Shown: positions 1-12,198, numbered from the stretch's first letter. The stretch is DNA of 64,000 nucleotides from Thermotoga neapolitana DSM 4359 (GCF_000018945.1 NC_011978.1:1024729-1088728), one strand, 5' to 3'. Made by a program: numbers and translations. Notes: generated by a model not told the origin, from the letters alone.

Positions 1-354
1 TTCTTTCGGTGTTTCGTTGGGATAGAAGGGAAGAGGTTCCGCTTTGGAGAGGATTTCTATTCTTTCGGCGACAACTTCTATCTCACCGGTTGCTATGTTT
101 GGATTTTCCGTGCCTTCTGGTCTTCTCCGTACGGTTCCTTCGACCAGAACAACGGACTCCCGTGTGAGTTCGTCCACCGTTTCGTAGGCTTTGCTGTTCA
201 CATCGCACACGATCTGTGTTTCACCGTATCTATCCCTCAGATCGATGAATCGAACCCCTCCAAGGTCCCTTATTCTGTCCACCCATCCACAGAGTTTCAC
301 TTTCTTTCCTTCGTCCTCTACTCTGAGTTCGCCACAGGTATGAGTTCTCAACAT
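1..354 (-). CDS. aspS: Aspartyl-tRNA synthetase, N-terminal part (runs off the window)
   Basis: Charges tRNA-Asp with aspartate in the cytoplasm. The 118 visible residues begin [11 protein letters not shown] and contain [20 protein letters not shown], the typical OB-fold anticodon-binding domain of bacterial AspRS. The class II catalytic domain lies outside the window. The ATG at 354 overlaps the stop of the upstream eIF2B-like gene by 7 bases, so the two are probably translated from one mRNA. Confidence is high for the family; the GAD-domain bacterial architecture cannot be checked here. Confidence 0.93.
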   Translation of the reverse strand, partial: MLRTHTCGELRVEDEGKKVKLCGWVDRIRDLGGVRFIDLRDRYGETQIVCDVNSKAYETVDELTRESVVLVEGTVRRRPEGTENPNIATGEIEVVAERIEILSKAEPLPFYPNETPKE

Positions 355-1058
355 GCTGTCCCTCCCTCTGGATCTGTTATTATCGCAGTTATCAACTCAG
401 ATGGAATCACCTCGAACAGATCTGTCTCTTTCAGGGATCTTGAACCGAACTTGAAAGGATCTGCCACCACCAGAAAGGGCTTTTTCTGCTCTCTGCACAG
501 AATCGCAAGCGTGGTTGATCCCACTTTGTTCAGAACATTTCCTGCTTCATCGACATAATCGGCTCCGACAAGGCACAGATCCACTTCTTTTAGGGTTCTA
601 TACGCCATAAGGTCTTCGATGAGTTCGACCTTCAAGCCTTCCCTTCTCAAAGATTCTACCAGTATCCTTCCTTCGCTTCCAGGCCGCGATTCCAGAACGT
701 GAACACAGACTGGTTTCGCCCTGATGAAGGTTTGTTTTAGAGTCTTGCTGTTGCTCAGTGTTATTATCCTTTTTCCTCTGCAAAAAGAAGACGCGTATTC
801 GACTGTGCGCTCCAGTGCTTTTTTTAAAAGGCGACGAAACTCCGATAGTTCTTTCTTTGGTGGATTTGCTTTCAGAAAACGCGCCAGTTTTTCCAGAACC
901 GCCATGGGTTTTTCATCACAGAAAAGGTCTATATCCCTTATCACCTCATCCATGTTCAGAGATTCGAAATTGTTCTCGATGAAGTTGATCAGACGTTCTG
1001 CTACTTCCTGCGATCCTTCTGTTTTCATCTGGCTCAAAAATTCCCGTACCCTGTGCAC
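348..1058 (-). CDS. eIF2B-alpha / methylthioribose-1-phosphate isomerase-like protein
   Basis: A 236-residue protein of the eIF-2B/MtnA/ribose-1,5-bisphosphate isomerase superfamily. The Rossmann-like half is clear: [45 protein letters not shown] and [11 protein letters not shown] match the conserved segments of that family. The N-terminal helical part is short, as in archaeal-type homologues. The exact substrate cannot be told from sequence; a sugar-phosphate isomerase is the safest reading. The GTG start at 1058 has GAGGTGG seven bases upstream. It is co-directional with aspS and overlaps it, which suggests co-transcription rather than a shared pathway. Confidence 0.75.
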   Translation of the reverse strand: MHRVREFLSQMKTEGSQEVAERLINFIENNFESLNMDEVIRDIDLFCDEKPMAVLEKLARFLKANPPKKELSEFRRLLKKALERTVEYASSFCRGKRIITLSNSKTLKQTFIRAKPVCVHVLESRPGSEGRILVESLRREGLKVELIEDLMAYRTLKEVDLCLVGADYVDEAGNVLNKVGSTTLAILCREQKKPFLVVADPFKFGSRSLKETDLFEVIPSELITAIITDPEGGTAC

Positions 1059-1199
1059 TCCGGTACCACCTCACATAAGTATTGTATCCCAATTTCCTTC
1101 CGTTCCAAATAAGTAGTTGTAATCGGTGTTTTTCTGGTGTTTTCGGAAATTTTCAGAAATTATCTGGAAATAAATTGAGAATTCTCCGAAAATCTCTCG

Positions 1200-1228
1200 T
1201 TTACAACCGAAATCATTGGTGTTATAAT
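1200..1228 (+). promoter_or_regulatory. Sigma-70-type promoter for the DUF4912 operon
   Basis: TTTACA at 1200-1205 and a perfect TATAAT at 1223-1228 are separated by 17 bases, about 35 bases upstream of the ATG at 1264. An imperfect dyad TTTTCGGA (1140-1147) / TCCGAAAA (1185-1192) lies just upstream and could be an operator, but this is weak. Confidence 0.7.
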
Positions 1229-1263
1229 TTTCTAAAACGAAGATTAACAAGGGGGCGAAGATC

Positions 1264-2004
1264 ATGAAAAGAGAAGAGATAATCAAGTGGCTCGATACGG
1301 ATCCCACCATACAGGAACTCAAGAGATTCGCAAAGAGTCTGGGACTCAGAGTGAGAAAGGCTATGAAGAAAAAAGATGTCATAAAACTCATAAGAGAACA
1401 TGTGGAAAACACCTCAGTGACGAGTGCATCCTCCGGTGCCCCTGCTTTGAAGCAGGAAACACCCGCAGATCTCACGCTTCCCAGAACTTACAACAAGAAC
1501 AAACTCGTTCTCATGCCCGTCAATCCCTACGTGGTGTTCTCCTACTGGGATTTCGATGATGAAACAAGAAATTTGATGAAACAGAAAGCGAGAGAAGGAA
1601 AGGCCGTTATCAGACTTTACGATGTCACCTTCATAATGTTCGATGGAACAAACGCCCACAGGACCTTCGAATACAGACTCGATGAAACCACGCTTGAAGC
1701 GGGAAACTTCTACTTCCAGGTTCCCATGCCCAAGGCGGACTATCTCTCGGAGATGGGCTATCTCGATGACGAGGGAAGGTTCTTTCCTGTGATGAGGTCC
1801 AATGTGGCAAGGACCCCGGCTGCTTCTCCTTCGACTTCTTCCAGAGAAAGATGGTATGATCTGCGTAGCAAAAAGAGGAGTGTGATCCTCTCCGAAGGAA
1901 GTCTGGTGAAACCGATAGAAAAGCTGAGAGGTGTAACCTCTCCTGGTTGGCCTTCTGGACAGGGAATAGGTATAATGTGGGAGATCTTCAGAAGCGGGAG
2001 GTAA
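1264..2004 (+). CDS. DUF4912 domain protein with N-terminal Rho-N/SAP-like helix
   Basis: A 246-residue protein. Residues about 10-45 (LKRFAKSLGLRVRKAMKKKD) resemble a small SAP/Rho-N-type nucleic-acid-binding fold. Residues about 75-200 carry the DUF4912 signature, VLMPVNPYVVFSYWDFDDET followed by IRLYDVTF and an N/G-rich beta segment. The molecular role of this family is not known to me. It is the first gene after a strong promoter and is followed four bases later by a GH57 branching enzyme. In many bacteria DUF4912 genes sit beside GH57 enzymes, so a link to glycogen-type glucan is plausible but inferred. Confidence 0.7.
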   Translation: MKREEIIKWLDTDPTIQELKRFAKSLGLRVRKAMKKKDVIKLIREHVENTSVTSASSGAPALKQETPADLTLPRTYNKNKLVLMPVNPYVVFSYWDFDDETRNLMKQKAREGKAVIRLYDVTFIMFDGTNAHRTFEYRLDETTLEAGNFYFQVPMPKADYLSEMGYLDDEGRFFPVMRSNVARTPAASPSTSSRERWYDLRSKKRSVILSEGSLVKPIEKLRGVTSPGWPSGQGIGIMWEIFRSGR

Positions 2005-2008
2005 TCAC

Positions 2009-3594
2009 ATGCGTGGAAAAATTTTGATATTTCTGCACGCCCATCTTCCATACGTTCATCATCCAGAGTACGATCACTTTCTGGAGGAGAGGTGGTTGTT
2101 CGAGGCCATAACGGAGACCTACATACCCCTTTTGATGATGTTCGATGAGATAGATGATTTTCGGCTCACCATGTCCATCACTCCACCGTTGATGGAAATG
2201 CTCTCCTCCAGAGACCTTCACGAAAAGTACAAAAAACATATGGAAAAGCTCATCGAACTTGCAGATAAAGAGGTGGAAAGGACAAAATCCGAGCACCCTT
2301 TGAAACACAAGATGGCAAAGTTCTATCGGGAACATTTCGAAAAGGTGCTGAACGTCTTCCTGTCTTACGACGGGAACATACTCGATGGTTTCAAAAAACA
2401 CCAGGAGACGGGCAAGTTGGAGATCGTGACATGCAACGCGACACACGCTTTTCTACCGCTCTATCAGATGTACCCGGAGGTGGTGAACGCTCAGATCTCG
2501 GTTGGTGTAAAGAACTACGAAAAACACATGGAAAAACACCCAGGGGGATCTGGCTTGCCGAGTGCGGTTATTATCAGGGGCTGGACCTGTATCTTGCCCA
2601 GAACAACATAGAGTACTTCTTCGTTGATTCACACGCGTTCTGGTTTGCCGATGAACAGCCAAGGTACGGTGTCTACCGTCCTGTTATGACACCGAGTGGC
2701 GTGTTCGTCTTCGCCAGAGATCCAGAATCGAGTGAGCAGGTGTGGAGTGCGATGGTTGGATATCCTGGAGATCCGAGGTACAGGGAGTTCTACAGAGACA
2801 TTGGATTCGACAGGGAAATGGAATACATAAAAGATTATATCGATCCATCCGGTGTGAGGGTGAACACGGGGATAAAATACCACAGAATCACATCGAAGAG
2901 TCTTGATGCATCGCAGAAAGATTACTACGACATAGATGTGGCCATGGAAGCGGTTGAAGAGCACGCAAGGGACTTTCTCCATAAAAAGGAAAAGCAAGTG
3001 AAAAGATTGGTAGATGTGATGGGAGTCGAACCTGTGATCGTAGCACCGTTCGATGCGGAACTCTTTGGTCACTGGTGGTTCGAAGGTGTTTTCTTTTTGA
3101 AGAGGTTCTTTGAACTTGTGAACGAATCCAGAACCCTAAAATTAGTCACCGCTTCGGAAGTCATAGATACACTCGAAGAGGTCCAGATCGTCACACCTGC
3201 CGATTCCAGCTGGGGAGCCGGTGGATACTACGAAACGTGGCTCAACGGAACAAACGACTGGATTTACAGACATCTCCACGAGATGGTAGAAAGGATGGTA
3301 GAGCTTGCCAGAAAATACTACGACAGTTCCGATCCTCTCACAGAGAGAGTGCTCAATCAGATGCTACGAGAACTTTTCCTGGCACAGTCCAGCGACTGGG
3401 CCTTCATCATGACAACAAGAACGAGTGTTGAATACGCAGAAAACAGAACGAAGCTCCACATAAAGAGATTCTTCGACCTCTATGATCAACTCACCAGCGG
3501 AAATATAAACAAAAAGGTCCTTGAATACTACGAGTGGGTGGATGCGATATTTCCGGAGATAAACTTCAGGGTGATGGCGAGGGATGTGGTTTGA
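2009..3594 (+). pseudogene. GH57 glucan branching enzyme (AmyC-like), one-base frameshift
   Basis: Intact, this would be about 528 residues, the size of T. maritima AmyC, a GH57 alpha-1,4-glucan branching enzyme. The N-terminal part (FLHAHLPYVHHPEYDHFLEE) reads from ATG 2009 to near 2541. The rest continues in another frame with the catalytic nucleophile segment GIWLAECGYY and the acid/base segment APFDAELFGHWW. The break lies in CACCCAGGGGGATCTGG (about 2538-2554), where one base is missing relative to the expected H-P-R-G-I-W reading. The C-terminal part otherwise looks intact and conserved, so this may be a recent mutation or a sequencing error at the G5 run rather than a decayed gene. Confidence 0.85.
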
Positions 3595-4373
3595 AGACGT
3601 CTGATTATCTGAAAAAATACGGCATAAGACTCAAAAAACATCTTGGGCAGGTGTTTCTCTCGGACGACAGAATAGCAAAGCGCATAGTGAAAGAGGCCGA
3701 TCTGAAACCAGATGATGTTGTCGTTGAGATAGGAGCAGGTGCGGGTACGCTTACCGAAGAGCTTGCAAAAACAGGAGCGAGGGTGATCGCCTACGAAATA
3801 GATGAAGGCCTTGCACCGATCCTTCAGGAGAGACTTTCAAAGTATCCGAACGTGGAGTTGAGATTTGAAGATTTTCTCAAAGCCAGAGATGTACCGGAAG
3901 AGGCCATCTGCGTCTCTAACATACCGTACAGTGTAACAGGGCCCATCATGGAGAAGATCATAGAGTGGCGATTCAAAAAAGCTATCGTGATGGTTCAGAA
4001 AGAAGTCGGAGAGAGGATTCTCTCTAAGCCTGGAAGAAAGTCTTATGGATATCTTTCTGTGGTGGTTCAGACGTTCTACGAAGTGAGAAAACTCTTCGAT
4101 GTTTCAAGGTCCTACTTTGTTCCAAACCCGGAAGTGGATTCCGTCGTGGTTGAGATGAAAAGAAAAGCGGTGGAGATCGACTTTCCACAGTTCAAAAAGT
4201 TCGTTTCAATGATATTCTCAAAGAAAAGAAAGACACTCAAAAACAATCTCAGGCCGTTCCTTTCTGTTTTTGAAGGTGTGGACCTTTCAAGAAGGGCAGA
4301 ACAACTCAGCATCGAGGAGATAATTGAGCTCTACAACATCTGGAGGAGGGCTCTTGAATGTTCAGAGGAATAA
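3591..4373 (+). CDS. ksgA: 16S rRNA dimethyladenosine transferase
   Basis: RsmA/KsgA makes the two adjacent m6,2A residues near the 3' end of 16S rRNA using S-adenosylmethionine. Visible motifs are the N-terminal [11 protein letters not shown], the SAM-binding [17 protein letters not shown] and the catalytic [11 protein letters not shown] (the N[LI]PY motif), then VVVQ and [10 protein letters not shown]. The best start is TTG 3591, giving [11 protein letters not shown], which overlaps the TGA of the branching enzyme (3592-3594). The longer reading from 3534 has a non-conserved N-terminus. The end overlaps the next gene by 16 bases. Confidence 0.93.
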   Translation: MKTSDYLKKYGIRLKKHLGQVFLSDDRIAKRIVKEADLKPDDVVVEIGAGAGTLTEELAKTGARVIAYEIDEGLAPILQERLSKYPNVELRFEDFLKARDVPEEAICVSNIPYSVTGPIMEKIIEWRFKKAIVMVQKEVGERILSKPGRKSYGYLSVVVQTFYEVRKLFDVSRSYFVPNPEVDSVVVEMKRKAVEIDFPQFKKFVSMIFSKKRKTLKNNLRPFLSVFEGVDLSRRAEQLSIEEIIELYNIWRRALECSEE

Positions 4374-4887
4374 TAGCCGCGATCTGGGATATGGAATCTC
4401 TTGGGGAAATAGGCCCGGACGTTGTTTTTCTTTTGAAGAGTGATATTTTGAATCTGAAGTTCCACCTGAAGATTCTCAAAGACAAAGGGAAAACCGTTTT
4501 TGTTGACGTGGACTTTGTGAGCGGTCTGGGAGAAGGTGAAGAGGCCGTCCTGTTCGTCAAGAAAGCAGGAGCCGATGGGATCATCACGATAAAGCCAAAA
4601 ACTACCTTGCTGCGAAGAAAAACAATATCCCTGCTGTTCTCAGATTCTTCGCACTCGACTCCAAAGCAGTTGAAAAGGGAATCGAGCAGATCGAGTCCCT
4701 TGGAGTGGATGTGGTGGAGATCCTTCCGGGGCTTGTTGCTCCGAAGGTGGCAAAGAAAATACCCGGCAGGACCGTCATCGCCGCCGGGCTTGTTGAAACA
4801 GAGGAAGAGGCAAGAGAAATACTCAAGCACGTGAGTGCGATCTCTACAAGTTCAAGAAGCCTCTGGAGGATGAAGTTTCAACCATGA
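4358..4887 (+). pseudogene. GlpP-like glycerol-3-phosphate antiterminator paralogue, frameshifted
   Basis: Similar to the intact GlpP at 8337-8894. The first part ([44 protein letters not shown]) reads from ATG 4358. The C-terminal part (VDVVEILPGLVAPKVAKKIP, VIAAGLVETEEEA) lies in another frame. The frames join if the A5 run at 4597-4601 had six A, giving KPKNYLAAKKNNIPAV. So one A is missing, by mutation or base-calling error. If intact it would be about 176 residues and bind leader RNA to prevent termination in response to glycerol-3-phosphate. Its last 44 bases overlap the convergent CoA-binding gene. Confidence 0.8.
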
Positions 4888-5239
4888 TGCATTTCTCGGC
4901 CGAATACTCCATATCGTCCAGAGCGTTCAAGAACTCTTCGATCTCTCTGGAAAACGCACCAGGCTGGTACCAGAACTTCCTAAAGCCTGCTTTGTAGGCC
5001 TTTTCTGTTTCCTCGAGGGCCACCTCTGGTGGTACGACAAAGACTATCACGTCCACATCTTTCGGGAGTTCTTCCACACTCCTGTGAGTTTTGAAACCTT
5101 CTATCTCGTCGTATTTGGGATTCACCGGCAGAACTTCGAATCCCTTGGAAACCAGATCTTTGAGAATTATGTTGCCGTACTTTCTGGGGTTAACCGTTGC
5201 TCCCACGAGCGCTATCTTTTTGAACTTCTTTGGATCCAT
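4844..5239 (-). CDS. CoA-binding domain protein (YccU family)
   Basis: A 131-residue single Rossmann-type CoA-binding domain: KKIALVGATVNPRKYGN, VLPVNPKYDEIEG, VDVIVFVVPPEVALE and a closing segment with EKCIMVET. Related domains form the nucleotide-binding part of acyl-CoA synthetases and succinyl-CoA ligases; the stand-alone form has no firmly assigned reaction. ATG 5239 has GGAGG seven bases upstream. It overlaps DUF1667 by 50 bases, so it probably ends the glycerol operon. Confidence 0.8.
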   Translation of the reverse strand: MDPKKFKKIALVGATVNPRKYGNIILKDLVSKGFEVLPVNPKYDEIEGFKTHRSVEELPKDVDVIVFVVPPEVALEETEKAYKAGFRKFWYQPGAFSREIEEFLNALDDMEYSAEKCIMVETSSSRGFLNL

Positions 5240-5606
5240 TTTCCAACCTCCTCACTGTTCTTGTCACAACCAGATTCGCTCCCGTTCCAAACAGATCTTT
5301 CAGAACGATATCACCAGATTTCACGGGTGCTTCCACTTTTATCTCTCTGACGATCTTCATCAACTCCGGTATGAACCTTTTTGGAATCGGTCTGTCGGTT
5401 TTGACCGACGCAAGAGGCAGCTCCCCGTTGAGCACCCTTATACTGGTTGGAACCACCCTTTTCGGATCTCTGATTTCGTCTTTTGCGTATTCTACACCTC
5501 TGGGGCATCTGTTTCCACTGATCGATTTTATATGACCCTCTTCATTTAGTTCCACCTTAATTTTACACCCGATCGGGCACTGAACGCAAACGACGTTTTT
5601 CAGCAT
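5190..5606 (-). CDS. DUF1667 CxxC protein, partner of the FAD oxidoreductase
   Basis: Begins MLKNVVCVQCPIGCKIKVEL, with a CxxCxxxC cluster and a fourth cysteine in GNRCPRG, so it may carry an Fe-S cluster or metal. DUF1667 proteins are encoded next to anaerobic glycerol-3-phosphate dehydrogenase and an NAD(P)/FAD oxidoreductase, and probably replace the GlpC-type electron-transfer subunit; that role is inferred from context. The ATG at 5606 sits just after the TGA of the upstream oxidoreductase (5608-5610) with GAGGAGGTG in front of it. A longer reading from 5654 lies inside the neighbour and has no ribosome site. Confidence 0.82.
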   Translation of the reverse strand: MLKNVVCVQCPIGCKIKVELNEEGHIKSISGNRCPRGVEYAKDEIRDPKRVVPTSIRVLNGELPLASVKTDRPIPKRFIPELMKIVREIKVEAPVKSGDIVLKDLFGTGANLVVTRTVRRLENGSKEVQKDSARGSNG

Positions 5607-5607
5607 C

Positions 5608-6819
5608 TCATTCCACCTCCTCGACGGACACAACGATCTCATCGAAGCCTTCAAGATCTCTATCTGGGATCTTCACCCTCAACATCTCGCTCGGTACAAG
5701 ATCTTCAAATTCTTTCTCGAACCTTCCCACGGTGAGTTTTCCCTTTTCCATGGGTTTCTTCACTCTCAGATAGAGTGTGAGAGGTTCGATGGGTGTGTAC
5801 CAGATGGGATGGACCACCATCACGTTCTCTCCAGGTTTTACGGGTATCTTCTCCTGGGGAACCTCTCCCTTTACAAACTTTGCGGCGTATCGTCCTGCCA
5901 TTTCTCCTTCGTAACTCACGTAGTCAACAAGATCGAAAATCACGGTGCAGTTTCCCGCCGAGAATATCCATTCTTTTGAACTCTGACCTATATTGGATAC
6001 TCCAATTCCCCTTGAAGTGGGGTTTTTGATCACGAGGTTTTCTATCAACTCCACCTGTGGAATGAGACCAACGGACAACACCAGGGTGTCAACCTTGAAG
6101 ACCTTCTCAGTCCCCGGAATCGGTTTGAAGTTCTCGTCCACTTTTGCAACGACGACTTCTTCCAGTCTCTCTCTTCCTCTCACTTCAACCACAGTGCTGG
6201 AAAGGAACAGGGGTATGTTGTAGTCTTCAAGACACTGAATCACGTTTCTGAGAAGTCCCCCAGCGTAGGGTAGGCGCTCCACCACCCCCACCACTTCCAT
6301 TCCCTCCAGGGTGAGTCTTCTTGCCATGATGAGACCGATGTCTCCAGAGCCGAGGATGAGTGCCCTTTTTCCGGGCAGGCGATTTTCGATGTTTATCAGT
6401 CTCTGGGCAACTCCCGCTGTGAAGATACCGGACGGTCTGTCTCCCGGAATCATGAGGCTGCCAAATGGTCTTTCTCGTGCCCCTGTTGCGTACACCAGAG
6501 CACCAACCTCTACTTTTTCAATTCCTTTTTCTGTAACCAGGATCACCTCTCTGTCACCGATCTGCTTCACGTAGGCGTTCACCAGGGCCTTTACTCCCAT
6601 CTTTTCCATTCTTTCCTGGAACCTTTCGGCGTACTCGGGTCCCGTCAGTTCCTGTCTGAAGTAGTGAAGGCCAAAACCGTTGTGAATACACTGGTTCAGT
6701 ATGCCTCCTGTTCTTTCGTCACGCTCGACAAGAAGAACCTCTGCTCCTTCCTCTTTTGCCTTCAGGGCTGCTGCCATTCCGGCCGCACCGGCCCCTATCA
6801 CCATCACGTCCACCCTCAT
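5608..6819 (-). CDS. NAD(P)/FAD-dependent oxidoreductase of the glycerol operon
   Basis: A 403-residue pyridine-nucleotide-disulphide-type flavoprotein without the redox disulphide. It starts with an FAD dinucleotide fold (VMVIGAGAAGMAAALKAKEE) and has a second, NAD(P)-type fold (KRALILGSGDIGLIMARRL) near residue 150. It also has ATGARERPF and a late FAD segment IFSAGNCTVIFDLVDYVSYE. It overlaps glpA by four bases, and DUF1667 follows directly. In this three-gene arrangement it most likely passes electrons from glycerol-3-phosphate oxidation to a soluble carrier. The acceptor is not visible. Confidence 0.82.
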   Translation of the reverse strand: MRVDVMVIGAGAAGMAAALKAKEEGAEVLLVERDERTGGILNQCIHNGFGLHYFRQELTGPEYAERFQERMEKMGVKALVNAYVKQIGDREVILVTEKGIEKVEVGALVYATGARERPFGSLMIPGDRPSGIFTAGVAQRLINIENRLPGKRALILGSGDIGLIMARRLTLEGMEVVGVVERLPYAGGLLRNVIQCLEDYNIPLFLSSTVVEVRGRERLEEVVVAKVDENFKPIPGTEKVFKVDTLVLSVGLIPQVELIENLVIKNPTSRGIGVSNIGQSSKEWIFSAGNCTVIFDLVDYVSYEGEMAGRYAAKFVKGEVPQEKIPVKPGENVMVVHPIWYTPIEPLTLYLRVKKPMEKGKLTVGRFEKEFEDLVPSEMLRVKIPDRDLEGFDEIVVSVEEVE

Positions 6820-8255
6820 TCTCTCACCTTCCCGTTCACGATCCAGCTGTTTTTCGATTTCATCCTGATCTCAGACATATCCGTGTTGAGTTCTCGCTCG
6901 AGGATCTTTAGAATCCTTGCCATACAGAATCCCCCTTGACACCTTCCAAACATCGCCCTTGTTCTGAATTTGACTCCATCGAGCGTTCTTGCACCCCTTC
7001 TGATCGCTTCCACGATCTCTTTCTCGGTTACCTCGTTGCAAAAACAGACCAGTTTCCCCGCACGTGGATCTTTTTCTATCTCCCTTTTCCACTCCTCGAT
7101 GGGCAAGGATGAGTAGCGTTTTATTCCTTCCCTCAGTGGGTTGAAATTTTTCTTTCTGATGAGCGGAAGCCTCATTCTTTCCTGGATGAGTTCTTCCACC
7201 ACGTACTCCGCCACGGCGGGTGCTGCCGTGAGTCCTGGAGATCTTGTAGCCATGACGTTCACGAAGTTTTCCACCGTTTCACTTTTCTTTATGAAGAAAT
7301 CCTTCTGGGGGCTTTCAGGTCTGAGACCGGAGAAAGTCTTCACAACAAGTGAGAAATCAAGAGATGGCACGAGCTTCCTTGTGAACTCTCGCACCTTTTC
7401 GAGGCCCTCTCTGGTGGTAAGGGGCCTGTTTTTCATTTCTTCCGGAAGATCTTCGGCGGTTGGGCCAAGGAGGATTCCACCATCGACGGTGGGAAGAACG
7501 AGAATTCCTTTTGAAATCTTCGTGGGCGTTGGGAATATCACCCTCTTCACGAGCCCCTGAAGTTTCTTGTCAAGAAGGATGTACTCCCCTTTTCTGGGAT
7601 GTAAAGGAACGTACTCCGCTCCGGCCATTTTCGCTATCTCGTCTGCGTGAAGCCCCGCACAATTTATCACGATGTCTGCCTCGTACTCGTGTTTATCGGT
7701 GATCACTTTCTTTATACGGCCGTTCATCTTCACAAAACCCAGAACCTGTTCACCTAGAACGAGTTTCAGACCATTTTGAAGGGCATTTTCCACGGCCGAG
7801 ATGGCGACCATCCAGGGTTCTGTGATACCAGCCGTTGGTGCATAAAGAGCGTATCTGATCTCTGGATTGAGATTGGGCTCCATCGAAAAGATCTCGTCCC
7901 TTTCCAGGATGGTTAAACCAGCGACACCGTTTTCCTCACCTTGCTTGAGCAGGTGCTCGAGCTCTTTCAGCTCTTCGTCGTTGAACGCCACCACGAAAGA
8001 GCCAGTTCTTTTGAACTCAAAATCCAGTTCTTTCGAGAGTTTCTCATACATGGCGTTTCCTCTCGCACAGAACTGTGCCCGAACACTTCCAGGAGGATCG
8101 TCGTATCCCGCGTGGATAACAGCAGAATTTGCCTTTGTTACACCCCAGCCTACATCGAGGTTTTTCTCTATGAGTATGACTTCAAGATCGTACTTCGTCA
8201 GTTCTCTTGCGATGAGAGAACCGAACACACCCGCACCGATGACAACCGCCTTCAA
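6816..8255 (-). CDS. glpA: Glycerol-3-phosphate dehydrogenase, GlpA type
   Basis: FAD-dependent oxidation of glycerol-3-phosphate to dihydroxyacetone phosphate. The protein starts with KAVVIGAGVFGSLIARELTK (FAD fold), continues as a DAO-type flavoprotein (NSAVIHAGYDDPPGS, INCAGLHADEIA), and ends with a BFD-like [2Fe-2S] domain with CFCNEVT and CQGGFC. I choose TTG 8255, seven bases after GGAGGTG; reading from 8333 would translate a terminator hairpin. About 479 residues. Expression is probably controlled by GlpP at the leader terminator just upstream. Confidence 0.88.
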   Translation of the reverse strand: MKAVVIGAGVFGSLIARELTKYDLEVILIEKNLDVGWGVTKANSAVIHAGYDDPPGSVRAQFCARGNAMYEKLSKELDFEFKRTGSFVVAFNDEELKELEHLLKQGEENGVAGLTILERDEIFSMEPNLNPEIRYALYAPTAGITEPWMVAISAVENALQNGLKLVLGEQVLGFVKMNGRIKKVITDKHEYEADIVINCAGLHADEIAKMAGAEYVPLHPRKGEYILLDKKLQGLVKRVIFPTPTKISKGILVLPTVDGGILLGPTAEDLPEEMKNRPLTTREGLEKVREFTRKLVPSLDFSLVVKTFSGLRPESPQKDFFIKKSETVENFVNVMATRSPGLTAAPAVAEYVVEELIQERMRLPLIRKKNFNPLREGIKRYSSLPIEEWKREIEKDPRAGKLVCFCNEVTEKEIVEAIRRGARTLDGVKFRTRAMFGRCQGGFCMARILKILERELNTDMSEIRMKSKNSWIVNGKVRE

Positions 8256-8274
8256 GTCGAACACCTCCTCAAAT

Positions 8275-8312
8275 AAAAAAGAGCCATACCCCACTCTTGT
8301 GGGATATGGCCC
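8275..8312 (-). terminator. Leader terminator between glpP and glpA, likely GlpP target
   Basis: On the minus-strand RNA bases 8312-8281 form a 14-pair stem with a four-base loop (8295-8298), followed by six U (8280-8275). Two pairs are G-U wobbles on the minus strand but mismatches on plus, so the minus-strand RNA is the selected one. It lies 20 bases before the glpA start and directly after the glpP stop. In Bacillus GlpP prevents termination at just such a leader, so glpA is probably controlled by antitermination here. Confidence 0.78.
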
Positions 8313-8336
8313 TCTCTTTTTCTCTCTCCACATGTA

Positions 8337-10438
<2,102 letters not shown>

Positions 10439-10441
10439 TTA

Positions 10442-12142
10442 TCAGATCTTGAACTTTTCTACATCCTCTTTCAACTCATCTGAGAGTTTCTTCAGTTCTG
10501 TTCCAACATCTGCTATTCTCTTTGCGGCTTTTTCTTGTTCTGTAATGTTAGTGGAGACCTCTTCTATTTCGTCGGCAACCGTTGTTGTTGTCTTGGCAAC
10601 CGCATCGAGGGCACTGCTCATCTCTTCGGATGCGGCGCTGAGTTCCTGGGCACTCGCGGCGATTCCCTCGATCCTTGCGGCAAGATCCTCTATTCTGGAT
10701 ACGATCTGGTTGAAGTTTTCGTAGGACTCTTCCACCAGTTTTCTCGCATCTTTTGTGATCTCGACGTTTTCCTTCGACATCTCGTTCGTTCTTTCTACAC
10801 CTTCTCTGATGTTCTCGAGGATCTGACTGATTTCTTCCGTTGCCCTCTGACTCTCTTCTGCTAGCTTCCTGATCTCATCGGCAACAACGGCAAAACCCCT
10901 TCCGGCCTCTCCAGCCCTTGCTGCCTCTATGGCGGCGTTGAGGGCAAGTAGGTTCGTCTGTTCTGCTATGCTCTGAATCGTTCTCACGATTTCTTCTATG
11001 TTTCTTGCGCTTTCTGTGACCTTGAGAACAACCTCGGCGGTCGTTCTGGAGTTCTCTGAAACATCTTCCACTTTTCTGACCGCTTCCTCGAGAACCTTCT
11101 GGCCATTCTTTGCGAAGTTCGATATGTTCTCTGCGTTCTCTGAGATCTCCTGGATGAGTTTGGAGATGTTCTGGGAGTTGGCGGCGACCTCTTCGGATCC
11201 GGATGTGACTTCTTCTATGGATGCAGAAGCATTCTGAACTTCCCTGCTGATCGTCTCGGACGCCCTTGCGATCTCCTCGAGGGCACCTCGAAGTTGCTGC
11301 GAGAGGGCAAAGAGTTCCTCGGAGACCCTTTCCACCTCATCCTGCGACTTGTCTATCTCCGAAACGATCTTTCTCAGATTTTCGAGTGTTTCATTCAACT
11401 TCTGAGAGATGGCACCGAACTCGTCCTTTGACCTTATATTCACAGACACGGAAAGATCTCCACCGGATATCTTCTCAAGGGCAGAAAGGATCGCTCTTGT
11501 CTTTCTGGAAAGCACCCTTCCATAGAAGAGGATGGCAACTATCACACCAAGACCTATTATTCCAACTATCAGAACGTTTCTGAAAACAAGTCCTCCGACG
11601 ATCGCTTTCACATCGTCCACGTATATTCCTGTTCCCACGATCCAGTTCCAGGGTTTGAAGAGTTTCACGTAGGAAACCTTCGGTTCAGGTTTGTCACTTC
11701 CTGGTTTGGGCCAAGAGTATTCGACAAAACCTTCTCCTTTTTCTTTTGTTACCTTCACCATTTCGTTGAAGAGGTACACACCGTTTGGATCTTTGTAATC
11801 ACTCAGGTCCTGACCGTTCATCTCTGGCTTGATCGGGTGAAACACCATCCTGGGGTGGGTGTCGTTGATCCAGAAGTAGTTGTTGTCGTCGTATCTGATC
11901 TTTCCTACGAGGGACTTTGCCAGGTTCTGTGCCTGCTCTCTTGTGAGTTCTCCTTTCTGTTCCATCTCGTATGCTCTCTCCAGAATGCCGTAGACCGTCT
12001 CAACCAGGTATTTTGCTTCATCCTTTTTCCTCTCCATGATAGTGTTGTAGACGGTTGTATTCATGAGGACGTACTGTGTCACAAAGAAAGCCAGCACAAC
12101 CACCACGCCGATTACCAGGACTTTGGCAGAAATACTTCTCAT
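10442..12142 (-). CDS. Methyl-accepting chemotaxis protein with single Cache sensor
   Basis: A 566-residue chemoreceptor. A transmembrane helix at residues about 7-28 is followed by a roughly 150-residue periplasmic domain with [19 protein letters not shown] and [14 protein letters not shown], typical of sCache_2 domains. Then come a second membrane helix near 190-215, a HAMP linker, and a long helical signalling domain whose hairpin tip is [20 protein letters not shown] and [12 protein letters not shown]. It lies upstream of glpK; whether it senses glycerol or another small molecule cannot be told. Confidence 0.93.
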   Translation of the reverse strand: MRSISAKVLVIGVVVVLAFFVTQYVLMNTTVYNTIMERKKDEAKYLVETVYGILERAYEMEQKGELTREQAQNLAKSLVGKIRYDDNNYFWINDTHPRMVFHPIKPEMNGQDLSDYKDPNGVYLFNEMVKVTKEKGEGFVEYSWPKPGSDKPEPKVSYVKLFKPWNWIVGTGIYVDDVKAIVGGLVFRNVLIVGIIGLGVIVAILFYGRVLSRKTRAILSALEKISGGDLSVSVNIRSKDEFGAISQKLNETLENLRKIVSEIDKSQDEVERVSEELFALSQQLRGALEEIARASETISREVQNASASIEEVTSGSEEVAANSQNISKLIQEISENAENISNFAKNGQKVLEEAVRKVEDVSENSRTTAEVVLKVTESARNIEEIVRTIQSIAEQTNLLALNAAIEAARAGEAGRGFAVVADEIRKLAEESQRATEEISQILENIREGVERTNEMSKENVEITKDARKLVEESYENFNQIVSRIEDLAARIEGIAASAQELSAASEEMSSALDAVAKTTTTVADEIEEVSTNITEQEKAAKRIADVGTELKKLSDELKEDVEKFKI

Positions 12143-12198
12143 GTCTGAAACCTCCTCTTTGAAGTATTTATGAAATTTTGATGAACATCAGCAAAGAA

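Noticed and set aside
1059-1263. Riboswitch in the 205-base divergent region
   Set aside because: Only a promoter and a weak long-range dyad are visible; no known aptamer pattern.
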